Under the pieces are notes generated by a model, which made no database searches, was not told the DNA's origin, and saw nothing but the letters and a program-made list of their open reading frames with translations. Positions 26,615 to 34,419 of a stretch of 64,000 bases of DNA are shown here, piece after piece (within the stretch, counting starts at the first letter, position 1; each line of letters opens with the position of its first letter). The position numbers were made by a program, and so were the translations under genes. Source of the stretch: JAOAPY01 sp038237475 (GTDB lineage: Bacteria; Acidobacteriota; Blastocatellia; Pyrinomonadales; Pyrinomonadaceae); NCBI GenBank assembly GCA_038237475.1, contig JBBRYS010000006.1:310001-374000 (forward strand), written 5' to 3'.

Positions 26615-28438
26615 ATGAAGCCACATGAGCCGATCGAATCTTTGACTGCCGGTGTCCGCAGTCCCTTTCCGTGGTGGCCACGACGCTATCGTAGCGTTTT
26701 CTTGATCCGGTTGTCTCTCCTCATGATGGCCGGCCTGTCAGGATTCGCGGGTACGCCGGCTGGTACTTTTGCCACTGCTGAATCCCCGCGTCCGAAATAC
26801 CAAATCAAGTTGGTCCTGGATTTTGCAAACGGGCGTTATACGGGCTCGGAACGTGTGCGCTGGATCAACCGCGGGGACCATTCGACCTCTGTAATCTTCT
26901 TTCATCTTTATTCGAATGTGCGCTCCGAGCCGGCAGCAGGAGCAGCCAATGCACCGGTTGAGGCGACGGACGAACCGCGACTTGAAGTAACGGAAGTTAA
27001 GTGGGCCAAAGACCAGGCGCCCTTGTTGTTCTTTCTCGACGATCAGGGGACGACTCTACGTGTGAACCTGCGCGAAGCGGTAGCGCCCGGTGCTGCAGTG
27101 GAATTAGCGTTAAGCTTCAATGGATCAGTTCCTGAGATAGATCCTGAAGAGACAGGACTGGTGACTCATGTAATCAAGCAGATGAGTGCGGCCATTAGAA
27201 GCGAACGGGAAACGCGGCGCGCTCGAGAGATAAATTTTCGCTCGCGCTCAGTGATGTTGTTGGGAACGGCTTTTCCGGTGCTCGCGGTGCATATCGGCGA
27301 CGATTGGCAGCGCAGGGTTGAACCCAGCGTGGGCGATCTTGTGTTCAACGAGGCTGCGGATTACGAAGTGAGCGTTGACGCGCCCGCCGGAGTTGCCGTT
27401 TTGACGTCTGCCCCGGAGCACGGCAATGGCGAGACTTCACATTCATTTTCCGGTTCGGCCTTGCGCGACTTTGCCATCATTGCCGGCCACGGATTGCGGA
27501 CTGAGCAACGCACCGTCGGGCAGCTGACACTGCGATCTGTATATTTTGCCGAGCATGAACGAATCGGACGGAATGTTTTGGCGCACGCAGCGGATGCGGC
27601 CCGGATCTACCAGTCGCATTTTGGTTCGCTTCCGTTTACTACGATTACCGTAGCCGAAGCTCCGCTGGTCGCCGGACTGGGAAGCACTGAATTCAGCGGA
27701 CTGTTAATAATTGCCAGCGCCTTCTATGTCGATTTTGAGTCCCCGGCAATGCGTAATATGCCGGAGCTTATCCGCGAACAGCGTGAATCAGTCGAAGACA
27801 GTTTGGAATGGACCGTAGCGCACCTGATTGCTCACCAATGGTGGGGCGCTGTCGTTGGAAATGATCCCGCACGCGAGCCTGTTTTGGACGAGGCGATGGC
27901 GTGTTGGTCGGCTTTACTTTATTACGATGATCTTTATGGCGAGCAGCGGACTGCGGTGGTAGTCCAGGACCAACTGCGCGGCGTCTATCGCCTGTACCGT
28001 ACTTTTGGCGGCGAAGATCTGGCAGCCGATCGCCCGGCTCGTGATTATCGAAACTCTTTTCAATATGCAGCTATCGTGATGACCAAGGGCGCGCTGATGT
28101 TCACCGAGTTGCGCAAGCAGTTGGGTGACAAGCTGTTCTTTGCTGCGATGCAGAAGTATTACCAGGCGAATTTTTTGGAAGTCGCCGCTATGGACGACTT
28201 GCGCGGGGCGTTCATCGCCGAAGCTCCAGTGGAGCAAAGGCGCATGGTGGCGCGTACTTTCAACCGCTGGCTCTCAGGCAAACGTGGCGACGAAGATATC
28301 GCCCTCCCCGATCGCCAACTTGCCGACTCTTTGGGCTTGCCCGGCAAACAGGAAGTCCAAAGAACCGATCGCAACGCCTTTACGGTATTTGGCAAGTTGG
28401 GCAAGTTTTTCTGGGGGCAGATGACACGAATTAGATGA
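26615..28438 (+). CDS. M1-family-like metallopeptidase homologue, probably inactive
   Basis: 607 residues with a membrane-targeting segment at about 28-50. The N-terminal half has the beta-saddle of M1 aminopeptidases (LDFANGRYTGSERVRWINRGDHSTSVIFFHLYSN). In M1 enzymes the zinc site is HEXXH-X18-E; here residues 403-407 read HLIAH and the third ligand Glu follows at exactly 18 residues (E426, VLDEAMACWSALLYY). The general-base glutamate (second motif residue) is thus leucine, while all three zinc ligands are kept. The codon is CTG. It may bind zinc and peptide without cleaving. AGGAAA precedes the start. The DUF4112 gene starts 6 bp downstream. Confidence 0.82.
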   Translation: MKPHEPIESLTAGVRSPFPWWPRRYRSVFLIRLSLLMMAGLSGFAGTPAGTFATAESPRPKYQIKLVLDFANGRYTGSERVRWINRGDHSTSVIFFHLYSNVRSEPAAGAANAPVEATDEPRLEVTEVKWAKDQAPLLFFLDDQGTTLRVNLREAVAPGAAVELALSFNGSVPEIDPEETGLVTHVIKQMSAAIRSERETRRAREINFRSRSVMLLGTAFPVLAVHIGDDWQRRVEPSVGDLVFNEAADYEVSVDAPAGVAVLTSAPEHGNGETSHSFSGSALRDFAIIAGHGLRTEQRTVGQLTLRSVYFAEHERIGRNVLAHAADAARIYQSHFGSLPFTTITVAEAPLVAGLGSTEFSGLLIIASAFYVDFESPAMRNMPELIREQRESVEDSLEWTVAHLIAHQWWGAVVGNDPAREPVLDEAMACWSALLYYDDLYGEQRTAVVVQDQLRGVYRLYRTFGGEDLAADRPARDYRNSFQYAAIVMTKGALMFTELRKQLGDKLFFAAMQKYYQANFLEVAAMDDLRGAFIAEAPVEQRRMVARTFNRWLSGKRGDEDIALPDRQLADSLGLPGKQEVQRTDRNAFTVFGKLGKFFWGQMTRIR

Positions 28439-28444
28439 GGGGGT

Positions 28445-28999
28445 ATGCAACTGAGCGACGACTTGAATAAACGTTATTCGGAACTGATGGTCCAACCCAC
28501 CGCCAGTGCCCGCCTAACCAAACCCAATCAGGTGCAAATCGAGCGTGAGCTGGAAGTGCTGGCCCAGGTAATGGACAACCAGTTCGCCATTCCGGTGCTC
28601 GGCTGGCGCTTCGGTGTAAATGCGATCATCGATCTCATACCAGGCATCGGTGACGTGGCCACCTCCCTGATTGCCGTCTATGTTCTGGTTTCCGCCGTGC
28701 GCTATCGAGTTCCAAAAATAACGCTGCTGCGGATGGGGCTTAACATCGCGATCTATTTTCTGGGAAATATTGTGCCCTGGGTCGGAGATGTGTTCGCCGC
28801 GTGGTGGAAACCTAACATGCGCAACCTGGCCCTGCTTCGCAAGCGAGCCACCGTATCCGCTGAAGACGCTCACCAGGCGAAAATGAGCGACTGGCTATTC
28901 GTGGGATTAATTATTGTGGGACTGTTAACTATGCTTTTCGGATCGCTGGCCCTGTCGGCTTTTGTGATCTGGTACATCTTCTATCCGGGGGCGCGCTGA
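28445..28999 (+). CDS. DUF4112 membrane protein
   Basis: 184 residues. The central region (VMDNQFAIPVLGWRFGVNAIIDLIPGIGD ... VYVLVSAVRYRVPKITLLRMGLNIAIYFLGNIVPWVGDVFAAWWKPN) is the DUF4112 signature, with the paired IPGIGD and VPWVGD turns. A C-terminal hydrophobic segment follows (LFVGLIIVGLLTMLFGSLAL). Function is unknown across the family. Overlap-close spacing to the preceding gene suggests one transcript. Confidence 0.88.
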   Translation: MQLSDDLNKRYSELMVQPTASARLTKPNQVQIERELEVLAQVMDNQFAIPVLGWRFGVNAIIDLIPGIGDVATSLIAVYVLVSAVRYRVPKITLLRMGLNIAIYFLGNIVPWVGDVFAAWWKPNMRNLALLRKRATVSAEDAHQAKMSDWLFVGLIIVGLLTMLFGSLALSAFVIWYIFYPGAR

Positions 29000-29112
29000 C
29001 GATAGGGGTCGCCGTTCGGCTAGCTCAAGAGTTGGAGTTATTTTTCGATCGAGTGCTGTCACTTAATCGAAGTTGCGAATTGTCTGCCGTAGTGAAGTCG
29101 AACCAGCCGCTG

Positions 29113-29925
29113 TCAGCGAATTGACTCGATCATAAAGGTATCAGCCAAGCCCAACAGCGGGCCAATTGTTCTAATACCTTCTTCGGTGAGAGCGACAGTG
29201 ACCACATCGCTGTTACCCTGTTTGCCCACGGCCAGCAGAATTACATCCTCAACTATTGCGGGAGTAACGCTCTTATCTCGAGGCGTCAACATGAGACGGA
29301 TCCTAGCCGGAGGAATCAGCAGCGATTGATCCAGCGCCGTCTTGATCGGCAGGACTAAAATGTGTCGCCCCTGGAGAGAGAATTTGCCGGGGAGCAATTG
29401 ATCCTCACGCAGCACCTGGCCGCCGGGAATCTGATATTGCGGAAATCGCCTGTCCATCTCGGCGGTGGCACTGAAGCTTCCCGGCTGCACTTCCGTCGGT
29501 TCGAGGACGAGACTTTGAGGATCGATGGCGGCAAAGGCCGGCAATGAGGCGCCTCTCTTGACGCTGACCTGCAGCTTCTGCTGACGGTAAGCCGCATACG
29601 CGCGCACACTCAATCCAATCAATAGTAAGGGCAGCAACAGCAGGATGGCATCGGCCCAGCGTCGGTTGCGTTGCTGCCAAATCTTAGTTAACCATCCACC
29701 GATTCTCCTGAATCCTTCTTGACGTGCGGGATCGAGGGAGTCAGCTATCAGGAACGCGAGCAAAACGTCGCGGGCGATCGCGTCTTTCGTGACGACCTGA
29801 GTGATCCCGCTGTCGGGGTCTTTCCCCACGCAGTTCCAAAGTTCCTCTACAGTCTTCACTCCGCCTGCGGCTAACGCCGCGGAGTTCAGTTCGTAACGCT
29901 TATCCAAATGGGCGATAGTGCTCAT
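29113..29925 (-). CDS. membrane-anchored SAF/CpaB-like domain protein
   Basis: 270 residues. An N-terminal helical module (IAHLDKRYELNSAALAAGGVKTVEELW) is followed by one transmembrane segment at about 92-112 (DAILLLLPLLLIGLSVRAYAAY). The extracytoplasmic part then resembles SAF/CpaB folds: a PG-containing turn around EDQLLPGKFSLQGR, a HILVLPIKTALDQSLLIPPARIRLMLTP stretch, and an ILLAVGKQGNSDVVTVALTEEGI stretch, as in Flp-pilus CpaB proteins. No pilus gene is near. It is the last gene of a tight minus-strand operon with the HU-like and TRPDY proteins (34-bp gap). The assignment is structural intuition, not a proven family match. Confidence 0.6.
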   Translation of the reverse strand: MSTIAHLDKRYELNSAALAAGGVKTVEELWNCVGKDPDSGITQVVTKDAIARDVLLAFLIADSLDPARQEGFRRIGGWLTKIWQQRNRRWADAILLLLPLLLIGLSVRAYAAYRQQKLQVSVKRGASLPAFAAIDPQSLVLEPTEVQPGSFSATAEMDRRFPQYQIPGGQVLREDQLLPGKFSLQGRHILVLPIKTALDQSLLIPPARIRLMLTPRDKSVTPAIVEDVILLAVGKQGNSDVVTVALTEEGIRTIGPLLGLADTFMIESIR

Positions 29926-29959
29926 TTCAAATCATCCAGGAACACATTGTTCCTGCCTT

Positions 29960-30334
29960 TCAGTAATCAGGCCGGGTTCCCGCGTCCTCCGCCTCATCCA
30001 GCCCCGGTTCCTCGCCGCGATAATCCGGTTGGGTCACCGGTTCTCCAAATGCACTGAGCTTGATTGCTTTGCCCAGACGAAACTTGAGTGCCGTTTTGGC
30101 CGGAATCTGAATGGCTTCACCAGTGGCCGGGTTGCGTCCTGTCCGAGCTTTGCGTTGAGAGAGTACAAGCTTTCCCAACCCGGGCAGGGGGAACTCACCA
30201 TGAGTCGTGACCATCTCGCTTCCCAGGTTTGCCAACTCTTCGAATAAAGTTTTTACCTGGGCGCGGCTCAAACCTGTCTTTTCGGCGAAGTGATTGAAAA
30301 GTTGACCCTGGGTCATGCGTGTTTTTGCGTGCAT
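29960..30334 (-). CDS. HU-family DNA-binding protein with a TRPDY-motif tail
   Basis: 124 residues. The HU core is unmistakable (MTQGQLFNHFAEKTGLSRAQVKTLFEEL; FPLPGLGKLVLSQRKARTGRNPATGEAIQIPAKTALKFR), including the DNA-contacting arm RTGRNPATGE. HU proteins are about 90 residues; this one adds a C-terminal tail of about 25 residues with TQPDY, an acidic linker (RGEEPGLDEAEDAG) and a terminal TRPDY. The gene immediately upstream encodes an unrelated small protein with the same two-motif arrangement. The tail is the unusual part and may recruit the protein to a partner. Start ATG 30334, 26 bp after the upstream stop. Confidence 0.88.
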   Translation of the reverse strand: MHAKTRMTQGQLFNHFAEKTGLSRAQVKTLFEELANLGSEMVTTHGEFPLPGLGKLVLSQRKARTGRNPATGEAIQIPAKTALKFRLGKAIKLSAFGEPVTQPDYRGEEPGLDEAEDAGTRPDY

Positions 30335-30360
30335 GAAAGTATCCTCCAGTGGTACACCCC

Positions 30361-30606
30361 TCAGTAATCGGGGCGAGTAATGGGATCGTCTCCCGGAAGC
30401 CGCGAGCTGTTCTCCTCATTTTCTATCAGGTAGTCCGGTCGGGTGGCCGGCCGTTCTAAGACCGCTGTCTCGTTGCCTGACTGCGGCCCGGCTTCGGGTT
30501 GTTGCGCAATTTCATCGGCTACATTATTGATGTGTTTTGCGGTCTCGTGAAGCTGGTCCGCTGCTTCTTTCAGTTGTTCTGCTTTGCTCTCGCTGTCCTC
30601 AGCCAT
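30361..30606 (-). CDS. small coiled-coil protein with a TRPDY-motif tail
   Basis: 81 residues. Residues 6-37 (heptad-like SKAEQLKEAADQLHETAK then HINNVADEIAQQ) form a probable coiled coil. The tail carries TRPDY, a 17-residue acidic linker and a terminal TRPDY. The same paired motif ends the adjacent HU-like protein, with different codons at each of the four copies, so selection acts on the peptide rather than on duplicated DNA. Gaps of 26-27 bp link it to both neighbours. No family is recognised. It may be an adaptor, an antagonist, or a co-localising partner of the HU-like protein. Confidence 0.72.
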   Translation of the reverse strand: MAEDSESKAEQLKEAADQLHETAKHINNVADEIAQQPEAGPQSGNETAVLERPATRPDYLIENEENSSRLPGDDPITRPDY

Positions 30607-30632
30607 TGCCAGACTCCTTTAGATAGCTACGA

Positions 30633-32129
30633 TTAGGGTGTGCCGAAACGGAAACCAACATTGTGTTTCTGGCTGGCTTGCGGCGGGATTGCTCGATAGG
30701 TCAGGGTCAGGCTTTGGCTTGCTGCAAGTTGACCCTCGACCTTGAACCGAAACGGATTCGCGCCGGTGACAATTACCGCCCGATGATCGACAGCTGCCGA
30801 GTCCCATTCATAGTAAAATCCTTCCGGCAACTTGTCGGTGATTACCACTTCCTCGGCGGCCCTGGCCGGATCGATGTTCCTGACGCTCACAAAGACATTC
30901 ACCGTTTCCGTATGGGCCACCAGCTGGATGCCACGAGTAATTTCCAGTTCGATATCCTGTTTGCTGCTGGCGTATGGCGCCGTCTTAGGCTGGGCATCGG
31001 CGTAGTCGAGCAAAGCTCTTCTGGCAAATGGATCGCCGTAAATAGTTTGGCGCGAAATTTCACCCCAGAGTTCGCGCTCAGCTTTCTTTGTCGTCAGGCT
31101 CTGTTTGAATCCGAGTTGGTCCAGAAGCTTCCAGCGATAAAGATCGAATGCACTCTTAACCAGCCGGCCCCACTCCGCTGCGCGCGAGACTGAAAATTCG
31201 TAAAAAGTGAAAGATAGACAGGCAAAGATTCCGGTCTTAAGCAGCAGGAAGACGAACCCGGTCTTGGTGCTCATAATCGACGGGTGGATAAGCCCCGTGA
31301 TCAGGAATGTCAGCGAGAGCAAGCCGCTCAGCATCGAGCAGTTCATCATGAAATCGAACGAGATCTTTGCATCATCCACGGTGAGCGCATAGTCAGGTGC
31401 GATTTGGGCAACCAGGCGGGGCCACATTTCATTGCCGTCAATTCCGTATTCCCTCTTGGGGTAATATTCAAAGGAACGAATCAAATTACCGAGCCGGGTC
31501 GGCATCAGCAGCCATTCTTCGGAGGGGTATTCATTTCTGACTCGCTGCATGGTGCGCGTGTATTCATTGAGCACACGTTCGCGGATGCCTATCCAACGAT
31601 CTTTAAGAATATTCGAATCATAAGCGTCGACTTCCAGCCAGGTTCGCAGCCATGTTTTATCATCCGTCCCGAGGTTACTGAGCTCATCTACAGTCGAGGT
31701 CAGCCGCTCCACTACCTTTTTTATTAGTTGAGGGCTTTGCGCAAAGTCACTGGTGGCGGTGTCGATGGCGCGCAGTAAAGCACGTAAGCCCTGAATGCGA
31801 ACCTGAGAAGAATTGAATCGTTTTTTGAAATGCCGGGTGCGGCGCTTACCCAGCCAGGAGTCCTTCCATGGATAGCCTTGAAACAGCTGCAGGATCTGAA
31901 TGTTGAGATTATAAAGTAAGCCGCTCAGGACGATCGCGGTGAAGGTGATGGCGACGATTTTCCACTCTTTGTCGAGCCCTGCCAAAGGTTGAAAGAAGGC
32001 CACGTGCCCCGGCAATATGGGCACCAGCAGCAGCCAGGCAAGGATGATGAAGATCACGACTGGCAGAAAGCTGCCGAGGATCAAATGCTTGCTGAAGTAA
32101 CCAGAAATAGTTGAGAGGATGCTGGTCAT
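30633..32129 (-). CDS. multi-pass membrane protein with a C-terminal DUF11-like beta domain
   Basis: 498 residues, first gene of the operon. Two N-terminal transmembrane segments (LGSFLPVVIFIILAWLLLVP, IVAITFTAIVLSGLLYNLNI) flank a long helical soluble region (about 80-240). Two further segments lie at about 250-305. The final hundred residues (DIELEITRGIQLVAHTETVN ... VVITDKLPEGFYYEW ... FKVEGQLAASQSLTLTYRAI) form an immunoglobulin-like domain of the DUF11 kind. The middle region shows no catalytic motif. Three small genes follow at 26-34 bp spacing, so all are likely co-transcribed. What the membrane protein does is unknown; it is the likeliest binding platform for the TRPDY-tailed proteins. 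Confidence 0.7.
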   Translation of the reverse strand: MTSILSTISGYFSKHLILGSFLPVVIFIILAWLLLVPILPGHVAFFQPLAGLDKEWKIVAITFTAIVLSGLLYNLNIQILQLFQGYPWKDSWLGKRRTRHFKKRFNSSQVRIQGLRALLRAIDTATSDFAQSPQLIKKVVERLTSTVDELSNLGTDDKTWLRTWLEVDAYDSNILKDRWIGIRERVLNEYTRTMQRVRNEYPSEEWLLMPTRLGNLIRSFEYYPKREYGIDGNEMWPRLVAQIAPDYALTVDDAKISFDFMMNCSMLSGLLSLTFLITGLIHPSIMSTKTGFVFLLLKTGIFACLSFTFYEFSVSRAAEWGRLVKSAFDLYRWKLLDQLGFKQSLTTKKAERELWGEISRQTIYGDPFARRALLDYADAQPKTAPYASSKQDIELEITRGIQLVAHTETVNVFVSVRNIDPARAAEEVVITDKLPEGFYYEWDSAAVDHRAVIVTGANPFRFKVEGQLAASQSLTLTYRAIPPQASQKHNVGFRFGTP

Positions 32130-32306
32130 CGGGTGTCTCTCATTTCGTCAACCGCGAGGTAATGGCTCGTTATTAGACAGGCAGAATGAGGCATCATTCT
32201 TATGTATGCTCGAGCTTTCAGAGGGCCAATTAGGCTACAAGCATCTCTGGTTGTCAATGGAAATTTCCTCAAGACCCAGTTGCCGCGTGGAGTAAGGCAA
32301 GCCCTC

Positions 32307-33086
32307 TCAACCGATTTGAATGGTGAGCATCGAGATCGATCCACCATCAACACCCTGAACCGGAAAGCTCACTTCCTCAGCTTCCCTTTGCAGAGCAATC
32401 ACGTAGAGCAGAGGCAGATAATGTTCCGGTGTCGGCACTGCGAGCAAAGCATCCTGGCCCAAAGCTTCATACTTGATCAGGGGTTCATGTTCGCCGGCAA
32501 GCAGGAACGCGCGCACCTGTTTTTCAAAACTCATAGCCCACGCAAAAGGTTCAACCGAATGCCGGCCCCACGCATAGGCGTGCAGGTTGTGCACCACATT
32601 GCCGCTCCCCATAATCAGCACGCCTTCATCGCGTAGAGGCGCCAGACGCCGGCCCAGTTCATAATGAAACTCTGCCGGCTGCGTCTCATCAAGACTCAGT
32701 TGCACGACCGGAATTTCCGCGTTCGGGAAGACATGACAAAGGACCGACCAGGCGCCATGGTCCAATCCCCAACTGTGATCGCGGCGCACGGTGAGCGGTT
32801 GCAGCAGATCAGCGATTCGCTCCGCTACTACAGGATCTCCTGGAGCCGGGTACTTAACTTCGAACAGCTCACGGGGAAATCCGCCAAAGTCATGGATGGT
32901 GCGGGGTGTAGCCATCGCAGTGACTGCCGTCTCCGGAATGTACCAATGGGCCGAGAGGCACAGGATTGCTTTGGGACGAGGCAGGGATGCGCCAATCGCT
33001 TGCCAGGCTGCGGTATAGGAATTCTGTTGCAGGGCATTCAACGGGTTGCCGTGGCCAAAAAAAATCGCGGGCATTCTTTGTCTCAT
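32307..33086 (-). CDS. 4,5-DOPA dioxygenase extradiol (LigB/YgiD-like)
   Basis: 259 residues from the ATG at 33086, which overlaps the stop of the upstream gene as ATGA and fits the 30-residue-shorter start than the maximal frame. Motifs of the class III extradiol ring-cleavage family are visible: MPAIFFGHGNPLNAL, AILCLSAHWYIPETAV, and YPAPGDPVVAERI near the N-terminus, then WGLDHGAWSVLCHVFPNAEIPVVQLS and GSGNVVHNLHAYAWG. The His residues in GHGNP, SAHW and VVHNL are the metal ligand and catalytic positions of the family. Cytoplasmic, zinc or iron dependent. Substrate in vivo is not assured; catechol-type or DOPA-like compounds are typical. Confidence 0.88.
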   Translation of the reverse strand: MRQRMPAIFFGHGNPLNALQQNSYTAAWQAIGASLPRPKAILCLSAHWYIPETAVTAMATPRTIHDFGGFPRELFEVKYPAPGDPVVAERIADLLQPLTVRRDHSWGLDHGAWSVLCHVFPNAEIPVVQLSLDETQPAEFHYELGRRLAPLRDEGVLIMGSGNVVHNLHAYAWGRHSVEPFAWAMSFEKQVRAFLLAGEHEPLIKYEALGQDALLAVPTPEHYLPLLYVIALQREAEEVSFPVQGVDGGSISMLTIQIG

Positions 33087-33874
33087 AAGCTCTCTGCCAA
33101 ACGCTTTACGGCAAGCGGCAATCTCGAATGCCTTACCGGGTGCCAGCCTGTTTCCTGCTGGAAGCAATTGGCGAAGACGGCGCCAGGCTCGGTTTGCAGG
33201 AAAACGACATCATGATCCTGATCATCGTCGGGCACATAGAGCAAAGCTTTCGTGCCGCAGGATGATTCAGGTATGCCTTCAAAGGCAGTATCCAGGGTTG
33301 CCTGGCCGGCCACGATCAGCGAACGATTGCCCCCATCCAGTTCAATCGGGTGCAGCAGATAGTTCACCAGTGCAGTGAAGTTGGACGGGTGCATGTCTTC
33401 GGGAAAGGTCAGGCGGTAACATGAGTCCTGCCAGGCGTGGACCACAATTCTCACTTGCTGCGCACCCGGGAAACCTTCTGCGGCGAAGCCTTTGAGAATG
33501 GTGAACAACTCTTCTTCGTTCCAGCCGCATACCGCGATGAGTTTGTCGTTATTAAGATCGGGAGCATATGGAGTGAGGTTAAGTTCAGGTGTGTCTGCTT
33601 TAACCGGTTTGGGTAGGGCAATCAGTGGAGCTACTCCCAATACAACCACGAGAACCCAGCCCAGGGGAGTCAGCCACTCCGGCATCACAAACAAGATCAA
33701 CGCGCCAATGATCACGCCTGTAATGATCGCGGGCGCAAGCAGCAGTTGCCGGAAGCCATCATTGCGAACGAGCTTGCCGCAACTCTTGCAGGAGCTGAGA
33801 GTGAAATAGCTGAGATCCAGTAACTCGTGCTCTGCGAAAGAGTACTCGCGGCAATGTGGGCAAGCCTTCCACAT
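33083..33874 (-). CDS. zinc-ribbon membrane hypothetical protein
   Basis: 263 residues. The N-terminus has two CxxC knuckles (CPHC at 5-8 and CKSC about 29-32), then two transmembrane segments in tandem (LLLAPAIITGVIIGALILFVMPEWL, LGWVLVVVLGVAPLIALPKPV). A soluble C-terminal domain of about 160 residues follows with no recognised signature. Coupled to the dioxygenase by an ATGA overlap, and 10 bp from the GNAT gene upstream. Function unknown. Confidence 0.65.
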   Translation of the reverse strand: MWKACPHCREYSFAEHELLDLSYFTLSSCKSCGKLVRNDGFRQLLLAPAIITGVIIGALILFVMPEWLTPLGWVLVVVLGVAPLIALPKPVKADTPELNLTPYAPDLNNDKLIAVCGWNEEELFTILKGFAAEGFPGAQQVRIVVHAWQDSCYRLTFPEDMHPSNFTALVNYLLHPIELDGGNRSLIVAGQATLDTAFEGIPESSCGTKALLYVPDDDQDHDVVFLQTEPGAVFANCFQQETGWHPVRHSRLPLAVKRLAESL

Positions 33875-33884
33875 TCAGATACCT

Positions 33885-34400
33885 TTATGCGATCCAGTCA
33901 GCGCGGTCGATGCCATAGATCAGTACCTCGGCGCCCATCACCTCAGTCTTTCCTTCCAACTTTTCTCCCAACCGTTCGGCTACCTTGATGGAAGGCTGGT
34001 TGTCGGGCTGGATCAAACTGATCACATGATCGCGTTTCAGATCTTCGAAAGCATAGCGAAGAGCTCGGCGCGCTCCTTCGCTGGCGTAACCTTTGCCCCA
34101 GCTTTCACGTCCCAGAATCCAGCCAAGTTCAAAACCGGGCCAGCCCGCTGGATTCAAGAAACCAATACGTCCAATAAGTTCGCCGGTAGCTTTTTCTTCA
34201 ACGGCCCAATGTCCATAACCAAGCAGATGCCAGTGACCCACGATAGACGCCATATGCCGCCACGCCTCGAGTTGGTTCAAAGTCTTACCTTCACCGAGGT
34301 AACGCATCACTTCAGGATCGGCTGAAATGCGCGCATAACTTTCTGCATCCGCCAGGGTGAACATGCGCAGGATCAGTCTCTCCGTTTCGAGCTTTACCAT
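33885..34400 (-). CDS. GNAT-family N-acetyltransferase
   Basis: 171 residues of the RimJ/RimL type. ETERLILRMFTLADAESYARI at the N-terminus and LGWILGRESWGKGYASEGARRALRYAF (containing the acetyl-CoA pyrophosphate loop RESWGKGYA) are characteristic. QPDNQPSIKVAERLGEKLEGKTEVMG completes the fold. A GGAGG site lies seven bases before the ATG. Substrate is unknown; the family acetylates N-termini, ribosomal proteins or small amines. Confidence 0.9.
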   Translation of the reverse strand: MVKLETERLILRMFTLADAESYARISADPEVMRYLGEGKTLNQLEAWRHMASIVGHWHLLGYGHWAVEEKATGELIGRIGFLNPAGWPGFELGWILGRESWGKGYASEGARRALRYAFEDLKRDHVISLIQPDNQPSIKVAERLGEKLEGKTEVMGAEVLIYGIDRADWIA

Positions 34401-34419
34401 TCAAGTTACCTCCGGAGCT

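Noticed and set aside
29960..30606. Reading the shared TRPDY sequence as a duplicated DNA segment
   Set aside because: Codons differ at all four copies, so recent DNA duplication is unlikely.
32307..33086. Assigning the LigB-fold protein as the MEMO partner of AmrS
   Set aside because: Its motifs (GHGNPLNAL, SAHW) are those of DODA/YgiD dioxygenases, and it lies 9 kb away among unrelated genes.
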